From: Coriobacteriaceae bacterium
Lineage (GTDB): Bacteria > Actinomycetota > Coriobacteriia > Coriobacteriales > Coriobacteriaceae
Reading direction: 5' to 3'
Assembly: GCA_902363875.1 (NCBI GenBank)
Contig: CABJBO010000007.1
Coordinates: 1-64,000, forward strand
DNA length: 64,000 bases
In this document: piece after piece, positions 33,817-42,752 of the stretch
Layout of the letters: each line of letters starts with the position of its first letter
Position numbering within the stretch: position 1 is the first letter of the stretch
Notes under the pieces: model-generated
Database searches by the model: none
What the model saw: only the letters and a program-made list of their open reading frames with translations
Told to the model about the DNA's origin: nothing
Made by a program: the position numbers and the translations under genes

Positions 33817-35511
33817 ATGGCAACTGTTGCCGCACCTATCGATGCTACGTCGACTGCCGCTTGGAAGGCGCTCGAGGCTCATCAGGAGAAGCTCGAGGCC
33901 GAAGGTATCGACCTCAAGGCCTGGTTCGCCGCCGATGCCGAGCGCGTGAACAAGCTGAGCTTTGACGCCGGTGACCTGCACTTCGATCTGTCCAAGAACC
34001 TGGTGACCGATGAGACCGTCAAGCTGCTGTGCGATCTTGCCCGCGAGGTGAAGCTCGAGGAGCGCCGCGACGCCATGTTCTCCGGCGAGCACATCAACAC
34101 CACCGAGGACCGCGCCGTCCTGCACACCGCGCTGCGCCGTCCGGCGAGCGAGAAAGGCCAGCTCATCGTTGACGGCCAGGACGTCGTCGCCGACGTGCAC
34201 GAGGTCCTCGATCGCATGTATGCTTTCGCCGAGCGCGTGCGCTCCGGTGAGTGGAAGGGCGTTACCGGCAAGAAGATCGAGCACCTGGTGTCCATCGGCA
34301 TCGGCGGTTCCGACCTGGGCCCGGTCATGGCTTACGAGGCTCTGCGTCCCTATGCCGACGCCGGTATCGATTGCCGCTACATCTCCAATATCGACCCCAA
34401 TGACCAGGCCGAGAAGCTCAAGGGCCTGGATCCCGAGACCACGCTCGTGATCATCGTCTCCAAGACCTTCACCACGCTCGAGACCCTCACGAACGCTCGC
34501 GAGGTCAAGACTTGGATGCTCGAGCAGCTCAAGGCCCAGGGCGCCATCGACGGCTCCGATGAGCAGAACGCCGAGGCCGTGGCCAAGCACTTCGTTGCCG
34601 TCTCCACTGCACTCGACAAGGTCGAGGCCTTCGGTATCGATCCGGCCAACGCCTTTGGTTTCTGGAACTGGGTCGGCGGCCGCTACTCCGTCGACTCCGC
34701 CGTGGGCCTGTCGCTGATCGTCGTGCTCGGCCCCGAGCGTTTCCAGCAGTTCCTTGAGGGCTTCCACGCCATCGACGAGTACTTCTGCAACACGCCGCTC
34801 GAGAACAACGCCGTCGCGCTGATGGGCCTGCTCAACGTCTGGTATGTCAACTTCTTCGGTTCCAAGAGCCACGCCGTGCTGCCGTACTGCCAGTACCTGC
34901 ACCGTTTCCCGGCCTACCTGCAGCAGCTCACCATGGAGTCCAACGGCAAGCACGTCCGCTGGGACGGCAGCGCTGTGACCTCCGATACCGGTGAGATCTT
35001 CTGGGGCGAGCCCGGTACCAACGGTCAGCACGCCTTCTACCAGCTGCTGCACCAGGGCACCGTGGTGGTCCCGGCCGACTTTATCGCTTTCGCCAACACT
35101 GCCAACCCCGCAACCGACAGCGGCCAGGACGTCCACGAGCTGTTCCTGGGCAACTTCCTGGCCCAGACCAAGGCGCTCGCCTTTGGTAAGACGGCCGACG
35201 AGGTTCGTGCCGAGGGCACGCCCGAGCAGATCGTCCCGGCCCGCTGCTTTGAGGGCAACCGTCCGACGACCTCGATCTTCGGCGACACGCTGACCCCGTT
35301 CGCACTCGGCGAGCTCATCGCCCTGTACGAGCACATCACGTTTGTCGAGGGCACGGTCTGGGGCATCGACTCCTACGACCAGTGGGGCGTCGAGCTGGGC
35401 AAGCAGCTTGCCAAGCAGATCACCCCGGCCTTCCACGACGACGCCGCCAAGGCCGAGCAGGACGCTTCGACCCAGGCGCTCATCGAGTTCTATCGCGCTC
35501 ATCGCAAGTAG
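33817..35511 (+). CDS. pgi: Glucose-6-phosphate isomerase
   Basis: 564 aa. It interconverts glucose 6-phosphate and fructose 6-phosphate in glycolysis. Phosphate-binding and family motifs: [25 protein letters not shown] and the segment [20 protein letters not shown] that carries the catalytic Glu. The C-terminal helix contributes [12 protein letters not shown]. Full length. ATG 33817 has GAGGAG 6 bp upstream. Strong codon bias indicates high expression and yields a long antisense shadow frame. Confidence 0.96.
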   Translation: MATVAAPIDATSTAAWKALEAHQEKLEAEGIDLKAWFAADAERVNKLSFDAGDLHFDLSKNLVTDETVKLLCDLAREVKLEERRDAMFSGEHINTTEDRAVLHTALRRPASEKGQLIVDGQDVVADVHEVLDRMYAFAERVRSGEWKGVTGKKIEHLVSIGIGGSDLGPVMAYEALRPYADAGIDCRYISNIDPNDQAEKLKGLDPETTLVIIVSKTFTTLETLTNAREVKTWMLEQLKAQGAIDGSDEQNAEAVAKHFVAVSTALDKVEAFGIDPANAFGFWNWVGGRYSVDSAVGLSLIVVLGPERFQQFLEGFHAIDEYFCNTPLENNAVALMGLLNVWYVNFFGSKSHAVLPYCQYLHRFPAYLQQLTMESNGKHVRWDGSAVTSDTGEIFWGEPGTNGQHAFYQLLHQGTVVVPADFIAFANTANPATDSGQDVHELFLGNFLAQTKALAFGKTADEVRAEGTPEQIVPARCFEGNRPTTSIFGDTLTPFALGELIALYEHITFVEGTVWGIDSYDQWGVELGKQLAKQITPAFHDDAAKAEQDASTQALIEFYRAHRK

Positions 35512-35540
35512 TCTTTACGGCTGAGTTGGCTTATGGCTGA

Positions 35541-35574
35541 AAGGGGCCCGTATCCGTTGGGATACGAGCCCCTT
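35541..35574 (+). terminator. pgi terminator
   Basis: A 15-bp stem (35541-35555 with 35560-35574, one mismatch) around GTTG, followed by a modest T-rich stretch. Confidence 0.75.
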
Positions 35575-35747
35575 GCTATTTGGATAGGATGGAATGTATC
35601 GGGAGGCGCCTCGACGGGCATCGCAATCGTCGAAGGCGCGCCGTTCATGTTTGGGACAATATGACATTTTTCCCGTTGCAAACAGCGCCGCCGTGGGTGT
35701 TCTGTATGATGGCTCAGACAAGGTTGTTCAATGACAGGGAGGCATAT

Positions 35748-36590
35748 ATGGCAATCAAAGCCATCGCAATGGATATCGACGGTACGCTCACCAACGATCA
35801 AAAGGTCATCAGCCCGCGTACGCGCGAGAAGCTGCTCGCGACGCAGGAGTCGGGCATTAAGCTCATCTTGGCTTCGGGCCGTCCCGCATGGGGGTTGCAC
35901 GCCTTGGCGCAGGAGCTCGACCTTCAAAACCATGACGGTCTGCTAGTTGCCTTTAATGGCGCGCATGTGGTCGACGCTCAGACCGATGAGGTCCTTTTTG
36001 ACCAGGCCATGCCGGCTGACGAGCTGCACCGTCTGATTGATCATCTGCGCAATTTCGACGTGATCCCTATGATTTCGCTCGGTCGCGATTTGCACGTCGA
36101 GGACTCGTACCATTGCATGATCACGCTGCCTGACGGCTTGCAGAAGAATATCGTCAAGTATGAGCGCGATGCGTGCGATCTTAAGATTCGCGAGGTCGAG
36201 AGCTTGCATGAGGTCGTGGACACTTATCCCGTGGACAAGCTGCTGACGGCGGGTGATCCGACCTACCTGCAGGCGCATTACGAGGAGATGTATGCGCCCT
36301 TTACCCAGACGCTTTCGGGCATGTTTACGGCCGACTGGTACTTTGAGTACACGGCGCCCGGTATCGACAAAGCCCGTGCGCTCGAGGGTGCCCTGCCCAA
36401 GCTCGGTATCGATGCCAGCGAGGTCGTCTCGTTTGGCGACGGCCAGAACGACAAGTCCATGATTGAGTGGGCCGGCACCGGTGTTGCCATGGGCAACGCC
36501 GTCGATGAGGTTAAGGCAGTTGCCCAGATGGTAACCGCCAATAACAACGAAGACGGTATTGCAGTGGCGCTGGATAAGCTGCTGGGTTAG
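35748..36590 (+). CDS. Cof-type HAD-superfamily phosphatase
   Basis: 280 aa. HAD motif I is AMDIDGTLTNDQ (residues about 6-17), motif II LASGRP, motif IV FGDGQNDKSMIEWAG, with a C2B cap in between. Such enzymes dephosphorylate sugar phosphates or flavin nucleotides. AGGGAGG lies 5 bp before ATG 35748; the longer open frame upstream overlaps the pgi terminator region and is not coding. An intact paralogue of the frameshifted gene at 14.9 kb. Confidence 0.92.
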   Translation: MAIKAIAMDIDGTLTNDQKVISPRTREKLLATQESGIKLILASGRPAWGLHALAQELDLQNHDGLLVAFNGAHVVDAQTDEVLFDQAMPADELHRLIDHLRNFDVIPMISLGRDLHVEDSYHCMITLPDGLQKNIVKYERDACDLKIREVESLHEVVDTYPVDKLLTAGDPTYLQAHYEEMYAPFTQTLSGMFTADWYFEYTAPGIDKARALEGALPKLGIDASEVVSFGDGQNDKSMIEWAGTGVAMGNAVDEVKAVAQMVTANNNEDGIAVALDKLLG

Positions 36591-36613
36591 AATCGCCGAT
36601 TAATGCATGGTTT

Positions 36614-36639
36614 GGGCGCCTGCTTGCGGGCGCCCTTTT
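36614..36639 (+). terminator. Terminator after the Cof-type HAD gene
   Basis: GGGCGCC and GGGCGCCC form a hairpin near 36614-36635, followed by TTTTG. It overlaps the leader of the next HAD gene, which starts about 20 bp later. Confidence 0.7.
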
Positions 36640-36654
36640 GTTAGGGAGGGTGCC

Positions 36655-37314
36655 GTGTCCGCATTTCCGTTCGACGCCGTTATCTTTGACATGGACGGTG
36701 TCATTGTCGATACCGAGTATTACTACCTGGGCGAGACTGCCGCGTTTGCCAAGGAGCTTGGGCTTAACCTGACTCAAGAGGAGTTGAATGGGCAAGTCGG
36801 TACCTCGCATCAGTTCTTCCTGCATATGCTGGTCGATTGGTTTGAGCGCGCCGGTAAGGGGCATTTCACTGGCGAGGAAGCGTTGGCCCGTTGGGACGAG
36901 TGGGCGCATAAGCGTCCGCGCGACTATCAGGCTTTGATTAACCCAGGCGCTGTGGATACGATTCGAGAGCTGCCGCGCCGTGGCGTTCGCGTGGCGCTTG
37001 CCAGCTCGTCTCCCATGGATAGCATCGAGGAAGTGCTCAACGCGTGCGGGCTGTCGGATGCCTTTGAGTATGTGGTGAGCGGCGAGCAGTTTAAGGAGAG
37101 TAAGCCCGAGCCCGACATCTACCTGCATGCGCTGGACCTGCTGGGGCTGCCCGCGAATCGCTGCTGCTGCGTTGAGGATTCGGTGCCTGGCATCACTGCC
37201 GGCAAGCGAGCCGGCCTGACGGTCGTTGCCAAGCGCGAGGAGCGCTTTGGCTTTAGCCAGGATGCCGCGGACAAGATTATCGACCAGCTGCCCGAGCTGC
37301 TTGAGCTTTCTTAG
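36655..37314 (+). CDS. HAD-superfamily hydrolase, beta-phosphoglucomutase-like
   Basis: 219 aa from GTG 36655 with AGGGAGGG upstream. Motif I is VIFDMDGVIVDTE, motif II ALASSSP, motif III Lys in ESKPEPDIY, motif IV EDSVPGI. The DxDGVxxDTE form and alpha-helical C1 cap place it with beta-phosphoglucomutase/phosphatase-type HADs. Substrate unknown. It lies just behind the other HAD phosphatase. Confidence 0.9.
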   Translation: MSAFPFDAVIFDMDGVIVDTEYYYLGETAAFAKELGLNLTQEELNGQVGTSHQFFLHMLVDWFERAGKGHFTGEEALARWDEWAHKRPRDYQALINPGAVDTIRELPRRGVRVALASSSPMDSIEEVLNACGLSDAFEYVVSGEQFKESKPEPDIYLHALDLLGLPANRCCCVEDSVPGITAGKRAGLTVVAKREERFGFSQDAADKIIDQLPELLELS

Positions 37315-37348
37315 GGGGTCTGTTGGAGGCTCTTTAGGGGTTCGTGGA

Positions 37349-37568
37349 CAAAAAATGCCAAATATGAGTACTGTCACTAATTTAGTAACAGGGAAATTAT
37401 GCTTTTAAGGCCCTGGTTGAGCGCCTGGGGGCGATTATAACCTGTTAAATATGGCTTTAGCCATGCTAAAACGCCTTGATAATGAACATCTGTACATTAT
37501 CAAGGCGTTCTTTTGTCACAATATAATGCTACTAGCTTTGCAGCAGTACTCATATTTGGCGTTTTTTG
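37349..37568. repeat. Nested palindrome element
   Basis: Outer arms 37349-37373 and 37544-37568 match at 24 of 25 positions. Inside lie a 21-bp near-palindrome (37371-37391), the perfect palindrome ATGGCTTTAGCCAT (37451-37464), and a perfect 15-bp hairpin (37470-37484 with 37495-37509) followed by CTTTTG. No coding frame is convincing. The whole gap between the HAD and TatD genes is filled by it. Confidence 0.8.
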
Positions 37569-37578
37569 CCCACCGGGG

Positions 37579-38361
37579 TCAGTTGAAGTCAAATATGGAG
37601 TGCGAATTTCTTAAAACGGTTGATTCGACGCTCTCCTCGGCGCAGTTTTTAAGTTCGGCGATGTGCAGGGAGGCGCTTTTTAGCGATGTGATGAGCTGTC
37701 GCGCGCTTGCATCTGCTTGCAGTTCGGCTGGAGCGTCGGTTTCGAGCAGCAGACGGTCGAGTGGGATCTGTCGGGCGTATTCACGACCGCGCTTGGTAGC
37801 GAGCATCCGCTCGTTCACGGAAAAATAGCAGCCTGCGTTTCGCGCACGGTCGAACTCGTTCGAGGTGCCGCTAAACCAGTGGAAGATGATGGCGGGGGAG
37901 TTGGGGCTTGGGGTGAGTAATCCATATGACTCAAGGGCGTCCAGTACGGTTCCTGCCGAACGAACAGCGTGAATTGATATCACGCGCCCGGCGAGAGGGT
38001 GCTGCACGAGTGCATCGCAGAGACGGTCAAGTGCCTGTATTTGAAGCGGTTCGCTTCCGGCAAAGCGCGCGGAAAAGTCGATTCCTACCTCGCCGATATA
38101 GCGTTCTTGGTCAGCAACTTCGCAAAGCAGATTGACTTCGGCAGGACCGCAGCGGCCGTCGGCGAGCCACCAGGGATGGAGGCCGGCGCCCGCGATAATG
38201 TTTGGGTATCGGCTGGCCCGCTTTTTTGCTGCCGCGAAGTCGCGTGGGTCGACCCCGCAGTCAAAGAGCCCCAGACCCAACGCCGCCGACTCACTGGCTG
38301 CAGCATCGGGGCTGAGCATCAAATCAAGATGACAATGCGTGTCAAAGAATTGCGGTTCCAT
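37579..38361 (-). CDS. tatD: TatD-family metal-dependent hydrolase
   Basis: 260 aa. The amidohydrolase-type barrel starts FFDTHCHLDLM with the HxH metal pair (His9, His11). GEVGIDF, the HAVRSAG segment and LLLETDAPA complete the metal site. TatD proteins are DNases/exonucleases linked to DNA repair, though not all members are characterised. Somewhat divergent: HPWW replaces the usual HP-[HY] context. It precedes nothing on its strand; tcdA is 14 bp upstream, so they form an operon. Confidence 0.88.
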   Translation of the reverse strand: MEPQFFDTHCHLDLMLSPDAAASESAALGLGLFDCGVDPRDFAAAKKRASRYPNIIAGAGLHPWWLADGRCGPAEVNLLCEVADQERYIGEVGIDFSARFAGSEPLQIQALDRLCDALVQHPLAGRVISIHAVRSAGTVLDALESYGLLTPSPNSPAIIFHWFSGTSNEFDRARNAGCYFSVNERMLATKRGREYARQIPLDRLLLETDAPAELQADASARQLITSLKSASLHIAELKNCAEESVESTVLRNSHSIFDFN

Positions 38362-38375
38362 CGCAAGGCATCCTG

Positions 38376-39173
38376 CTAGTCCAAGCGCTGACCATCGGCG
38401 CGCACACGCTCGGTGCCGCGCCCGCTGATCTGGCGGATAACCTCGCCGGCAATCATCTGACCCATGATGGGCGGCATAAAGCTGGCAGTTCCCAGCTCGG
38501 TGCGCTCGTGGATGTTGGAAGGGTCGCGGGGCTGTGTCTTAACCGATTCCTCGCAGCTAAACAGTACATGTAGGCTCTTGATTCCGCGCTTCTTACATTC
38601 TTTGCGCATAATGCGGCTCATGGGGTCACGTACCGTATCGAAGATGTCGGCAAAGCGCAGGCACTCGGGATGGAGCTTGTTGGCCCCGCCCATGGAACTA
38701 ACCAAACGAATGCCGTGGTCCTGAGCATATTTGGCAATGGTGAGCTTGGCCGAGATGGTGTCGATGGCGTCGACGACGTAGTCGAGCTTGCCGCCCGTCT
38801 GCTCCAAAACGCTCGCGAAGAAATCATCGATGTTGTCGCTCAGCAGGTATTCGGTACGTTTGATAACGGTGGCGGCAGGATTGATATCGTGGATCATGGC
38901 TTCCATAACATCGACCTTGCGCTTGCCGATGGTGCTGTGAAAGGCGATGGCCTGGCGATTGATATTGCTGGGCGCGATGATGTCCTTGTCCAGAATTACA
39001 AAATGACCAATGCCGCCGCGGGCGAGTGCCTCGCAGCAGTTGGAGCCCACACCTCCGCAGCCGAGTACCAGCACCGTGGCATCGGCGAGCTTGTCGAGTG
39101 CCTCGCGGCCCATGATGATCTCGAGCTTGGCATCGCGCGTCTCGTTGGGAGTTGCGGCTGTGGTTTCGGTCAT
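38376..39173 (-). CDS. tcdA: tRNA threonylcarbamoyladenosine dehydratase (TcdA/CsdL)
   Basis: 265 aa. A ThiF/E1-like ATP-binding fold (VLVLGCGGVGSNCCEALARGGI) with IVILDKDIIAPSNINRQ-type Asp/Arg residues; the segment YVVDAIDTISAKL carries the family Asp. It dehydrates t6A37 in tRNA to cyclic ct6A, aiding decoding of ANN codons. GGAGG lies 6 bp before ATG 39173; another ATG is two codons upstream. Confidence 0.92.
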   Translation of the reverse strand: MTETTAATPNETRDAKLEIIMGREALDKLADATVLVLGCGGVGSNCCEALARGGIGHFVILDKDIIAPSNINRQAIAFHSTIGKRKVDVMEAMIHDINPAATVIKRTEYLLSDNIDDFFASVLEQTGGKLDYVVDAIDTISAKLTIAKYAQDHGIRLVSSMGGANKLHPECLRFADIFDTVRDPMSRIMRKECKKRGIKSLHVLFSCEESVKTQPRDPSNIHERTELGTASFMPPIMGQMIAGEVIRQISGRGTERVRADGQRLD

Positions 39174-39380
39174 AGACATCCTCCGATGGGGAAGCGAATC
39201 GTGTTTTAGCTATCGCCATTATAGGTATTATCGCGATTCCATTTGAGCCCTAGGGGCTTGTTGAAATGAGGCAGTGATTCGCATAAGATGAAGCAGATGG
39301 CACCCGTTGCAGCGGGTTGGCCAACTCCCAAACACGTTTGTAGCGTGAGAAGTGGCCGTCTTCGCATTACGCGGGGGCGG
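39174..39380. other. Intergenic region upstream of tcdA
   Basis: Holds a GCACCCGTTGCAGCGGGT hairpin near 39299-39317 that would lie downstream of the small peptide gene on the minus strand. No protein-coding frame has a good ribosome site apart from the 28-codon one listed separately. Confidence 0.45.
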
Positions 39381-39467
39381 CTATTTCATTCGACCTCCAA
39401 TGTGGATGCCGAGCTCCACAGCCGCGATTACAAGCAACAACAACGTCAGGACATCGTTAATACTCAT
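39381..39467 (-). CDS. 28-residue hydrophobic peptide, holin-like-toxin type
   Basis: MSINDVLTLLLLVIAAVELGIHIGGRMK-type peptide (shown here only by its features): one membrane helix at residues about 6-21 and a basic end. AAGAAGGAG precedes ATG 39467 by 7 bp. Small single-helix peptides of this design are annotated as holin-like or type I toxins in other Gram-positive bacteria. No antitoxin RNA is proven here. Confidence 0.5.
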   Translation of the reverse strand: MSINDVLTLLLLVIAAVELGIHIGGRMK

Positions 39468-39562
39468 AGTCCATCTCCTTCTTGGGAAGAGGGAGCTGGC
39501 CCATCTGCTTCTGGACCCATTGTATCTAAAAACGAACGAATGTTCTATACATAACATTGCTA

Positions 39563-39600
39563 TTAGATAATTAGACAAACATCTAAACATCGAGTATAGT
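39563..39600 (+). promoter_or_regulatory. Promoter and operator of the sdpR-sdpI pair
   Basis: TAGACA (39572-39577), 17-bp spacer, TATAGT (39595-39600). A perfect inverted repeat TTAGAT (39563-39568) / ATCTAA (39581-39586) straddles the -35 box, a fitting site for the ArsR-type repressor just downstream. Confidence 0.7.
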
Positions 39601-39634
39601 GTGCACGTCGCGAGAGATAGCGAGAGGAGGTTCT

Positions 39635-39913
39635 ATGCCGGGAGAAGGTTTTAAGGCGCTGGCGGATCCAACGCGGCGGCGCATTTTAGAACTGCTGCGC
39701 GAGGGCAATTGCACGGCGGGGGAGCTCGCCGAGCATTTCGACATAAGCAAACCGTCGCTCAGCCATCATCTGGCAACGCTTAAAAACGCCGGGTTGGTGA
39801 CCGACGAGCACCATGGCCAAAACATCGTATACAGCTTAAACACCACCGTCATGCAGGATTTAATTGGCTGGTTTATGGGTTTTACAAACAATGAAGGTGA
39901 TAAGGATGAATAA
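39635..39913 (+). CDS. sdpR: ArsR-family repressor, SdpR-like
   Basis: 92 aa. Winged helix with LADPTRRRILELLREG and recognition helix SKPSLSHHLATLKNAGLV. No metal-binding Cys motif (ELCVC) is present, which fits SdpR-type rather than metal-sensing ArsR. SdpR represses its own operon and is titrated to the membrane by SdpI when toxin is bound. GAGGAGG lies 4 bp before ATG 39635. It overlaps the next gene by 8 bp. Confidence 0.88.
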   Translation: MPGEGFKALADPTRRRILELLREGNCTAGELAEHFDISKPSLSHHLATLKNAGLVTDEHHGQNIVYSLNTTVMQDLIGWFMGFTNNEGDKDE

Positions 39914-40610
39914 CGAAAACAAGGGCATTCACCCCACAGGGGTATCGTCGCGCGTGTGGATTGCGCTGGTCGCTCTGTGCGTCGCCAATGTCGTAGCGCA
40001 CCTCATGGTGATGCCGAGCTTGCCTGCGCAGATTCCCACGCACTGGGGCGCGAACGGCGCTGTCGACGGTTGGGGTCCTAGCTGGATGGCCTCCGCGCTC
40101 GGCGTGCTGCCTCTGGCGCTTCTCGCAATGTTCTGCGTGGTGCCGCGCATCGATCCCAAAGGTGAGGCATATCGAATCTCGGGTAAGTTCTATCAGGGCT
40201 TCGTAATTGCCTTCACCTTGTTCATGTGCGCCATAAGCTGGCTGGGAGAGCTTACGGTCTGGGGCGTGGTGCCGGCGGTCGGTTCGGTCAACGTGCTGAT
40301 TTCCGGTGCTGTCGGTTTGCTGTTCATCGGCGTAGGCAACTACTTGCCGCGTGTGAAGCAGAACTATACGCTCGGTATCAAGACGCCCTGGGCGCTTGCC
40401 GATCCCGAGAACTGGCGCCGTACGCAGCGCTTTGGCGGTGCCTGCTTTATGGTGCTGGGTGTTGGCCTGATTGTGATGGGCGTGGCGGGCAGCGTGCTTT
40501 CGAGTGAAGTCGTCGCCGCGGTGATTGCGGCTCTGGCGTTTGGTTCGGCCGGAGCTGCCTACGCCTATTCGTATCTGCTGTGGCGTAAATCGCAGCGAGC
40601 CGTTCGCTAA
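39906..40610 (+). CDS. sdpI: SdpI-family immunity/signal membrane protein
   Basis: 234 aa with about six hydrophobic helices. The N-terminal part holds the DUF1648 segment (PSLPAQIPTHWGANGAVDGWGPSW) and the later SdpI motif NYTLGIKTPWALADPENWRRTQRFGG. In Bacillus SdpI gives immunity to the SDP killing factor and controls SdpR. No SDP toxin operon (sdpABC) is in the window. Translationally coupled to the repressor gene. Confidence 0.9.
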   Translation: MNNENKGIHPTGVSSRVWIALVALCVANVVAHLMVMPSLPAQIPTHWGANGAVDGWGPSWMASALGVLPLALLAMFCVVPRIDPKGEAYRISGKFYQGFVIAFTLFMCAISWLGELTVWGVVPAVGSVNVLISGAVGLLFIGVGNYLPRVKQNYTLGIKTPWALADPENWRRTQRFGGACFMVLGVGLIVMGVAGSVLSSEVVAAVIAALAFGSAGAAYAYSYLLWRKSQRAVR

Positions 40611-40675
40611 GGTTGCGGAAAACTAGCGTACGCAGTTCATAGTATGTTCCGGGGGACTTTTCCCAGGTAGTATTA

Positions 40676-40704
40676 GGGGGTGTGGGCAACCATGCCCCTT
40701 TTTC
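40676..40704 (+). terminator. Terminator after sdpI
   Basis: GGGGTGTGG and CCATGCCCC form a short stem with loop GCAA, followed by TTTTT. Confidence 0.7.
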
Positions 40705-40794
40705 GTTAAGTTTCAGAGCTGGTTTTCTCATTTCGTTTCCACTAAAGCGAATCAAGAATAGGGAAACAGCAGGTAGAAAGGATAGGACAGACAT

Positions 40795-42474
40795 ATGGCG
40801 GAGTTTATCTACCAGATGTATCAGGCTCGCAAGGCCCATGGCGACAAGGTAATCCTTGACGACGTGACCCTGAGCTTCTACCCCGGTGCCAAGATCGGCG
40901 TCGTGGGTCCCAACGGCATGGGCAAGTCGACCCTGCTCAAGATCATGGCCGGTATCGAGGAAGTCTCCAACGGCGATGCCAGGCTTACCCCCGGCTACAC
41001 CGTGGGCATCCTGCAGCAGGAGCCGCCGCTCGATGACGACAAGACCGTCATCGAGAACGTGCGCATGGCGTTTGGCGATATGATTGCCAAGGTCGATCGC
41101 TTCAACAAGATCGGCGAGGAGATGTGCGACCCGGATTGCGATATGGACGCCCTCATGGCCGAGATGGGCAAGCTCCAGGACGAGATCGACGCCGCCGACG
41201 GCTGGGATATCGATTCCAAGCTCGGTCAGGCCATGGACGCCCTGCAGCTGCCCGATTCCGACATGCCGGTCAACGTGCTTTCCGGCGGCGAGCGCCGTCG
41301 CGTGGCCCTGTGCAAGCTGCTACTCGAGGCTCCCGACCTGCTGCTGCTCGACGAGCCCACGAACCACCTGGACGCTGAGTCGATCCTGTGGCTCGAGCAC
41401 TTCCTGCATAACTATCAGGGCGCGGTGCTTGCCGTCACACACGATCGCTACTTCCTGGATAACGTTGCCGAGTGGATCTGCGAGGTCGACCGCGGTCACC
41501 TTTATCCCTACAAGGGCAACTACTCCACGTATCTGGAGACCAAGGCCGCCCGTATCGAGGCTCAGGGTAACCGCGATGCCAAGCTCGCCAAGCGCATGGA
41601 GGCCGAGCTCGAGTGGGTGCGCAGCTCGCCCAAGGCTCGCCAAGCCAAGAACAAGGCCCGCCTGGCTCGCTACGAGGAGATGGAGGCCGAGGCCCGCGCA
41701 AGCCAGAAGCTCGACTGGACCGACATCCGCATCCCTGTGGGCCCGCGTCTGGGCAACAAGGTGCTCGAGGCCCATCATCTGCACAAGGAGTTCGATGGCC
41801 GTGTGCTCATCGACGACCTTTCGTTTACCCTGCCGCGCAACGGCATCGTGGGCGTCATCGGCCCCAACGGTGTCGGTAAGACCACGCTGTTCAAGACGAT
41901 TGTGGGTCTGGAGCCGCTGACTTCGGGCGAGCTTGAGGTGGGTGAGACCGTCAAGATCTCCTATGTCGACCAGAACCGTTCCGGCATCGACCCCGATAAG
42001 AACTTGTGGGAGGTCGTCTCGGACGGCCTGGACCACATGATGGTCGGCGAGACCGAGGTTCCGAGCCGTGCTTATGTGGCGAGCTTTGGCTTTAAGGGCC
42101 AGGACCAGCAGAAGCGCGCTGGCGTACTCTCCGGTGGCGAGCGCAACCGTCTGAACTTGGCGCTTACGCTCAAGCAGGGCGGCAACCTGCTGCTCCTCGA
42201 CGAGCCCACGAACGACCTCGACGTCGAGACGCTGTCCTCGCTCGAGGCGGCGCTGCTCGAGTTCCCGGGCTGCTCGGTGGTCATTAGCCACGATCGTATG
42301 TTCCTGGACCGCGTTGCCACGCACATCCTGGCGTGGGAGGGCACCGATGAGAACCCGGGCAACTGGTATTGGTTTGAGGGTAACTTCGAGGCCTATCAGG
42401 CCAACCGCATCGAGCGCCTGGGCGAGGACGCAGCCCAGCCGCATCGTATTCACCGCAAGCTGACGCGCGATTAG
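40795..42474 (+). CDS. ettA: ABC-F translation factor EttA
   Basis: 559 aa. Two ABC ATPase domains with Walker A GPNGMGKST and GPNGVGKTT and signatures LSGGERRR and LSGGERNR. The ribosome-contacting linker (about 245-310, KAARIEAQGNRDAKLAKRMEAE... in part) and the arm insertion in domain 1 match EttA. It gates entry of the first peptide-bond cycle according to ATP/ADP level. No membrane segments. Very strong codon bias. Ends before a clear terminator. Confidence 0.94.
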   Translation: MAEFIYQMYQARKAHGDKVILDDVTLSFYPGAKIGVVGPNGMGKSTLLKIMAGIEEVSNGDARLTPGYTVGILQQEPPLDDDKTVIENVRMAFGDMIAKVDRFNKIGEEMCDPDCDMDALMAEMGKLQDEIDAADGWDIDSKLGQAMDALQLPDSDMPVNVLSGGERRRVALCKLLLEAPDLLLLDEPTNHLDAESILWLEHFLHNYQGAVLAVTHDRYFLDNVAEWICEVDRGHLYPYKGNYSTYLETKAARIEAQGNRDAKLAKRMEAELEWVRSSPKARQAKNKARLARYEEMEAEARASQKLDWTDIRIPVGPRLGNKVLEAHHLHKEFDGRVLIDDLSFTLPRNGIVGVIGPNGVGKTTLFKTIVGLEPLTSGELEVGETVKISYVDQNRSGIDPDKNLWEVVSDGLDHMMVGETEVPSRAYVASFGFKGQDQQKRAGVLSGGERNRLNLALTLKQGGNLLLLDEPTNDLDVETLSSLEAALLEFPGCSVVISHDRMFLDRVATHILAWEGTDENPGNWYWFEGNFEAYQANRIERLGEDAAQPHRIHRKLTRD

Positions 42475-42484
42475 CAACAAGTAG

Positions 42485-42512
42485 AAAGGCCGCCAGTGAG
42501 GGCGGCCTTTCT
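42485..42512 (+). terminator. ettA terminator
   Basis: AAAGGCCGCC (42485-42494) pairs with GGGCGGCCTTT around AGTGA, followed by CTTG. Confidence 0.85.
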
Positions 42513-42684
42513 TGTAATAATTGCATTGCAGCTATGTCCGGGCTGTTGGCTGATTCAAAAACAAAGGCATCTCTTTGGGGTAAAGCCCGTTTTTGCTGTG
42601 AGTGATCCTCTAGTTCCGTCTTAAACGTAAAGATGTGTTGGGCTACAAGGACATAAGCAAATCAAATTAAAATATAACTACTAC

Positions 42685-42712
42685 TGTAACGTTACAAAAA
42701 AGGTCATATAAT
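42685..42712 (+). promoter_or_regulatory. Promoter with perfect palindrome before the exported protease gene
   Basis: TGTAACGTTACA (42685-42696) is a perfect 12-bp palindrome covering the -35 position of a -10 TATAAT at 42707-42712. This looks like a repressor operator. No regulator gene is adjacent. Confidence 0.6.
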
Positions 42713-42752
42713 ATGAGCATCTAATAAGTCGCTTCTCTGGAAAGAAGGACAT

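Noticed and set aside
33751-35502. 583-codon minus-strand frame
   Set aside because: Shadow of pgi.
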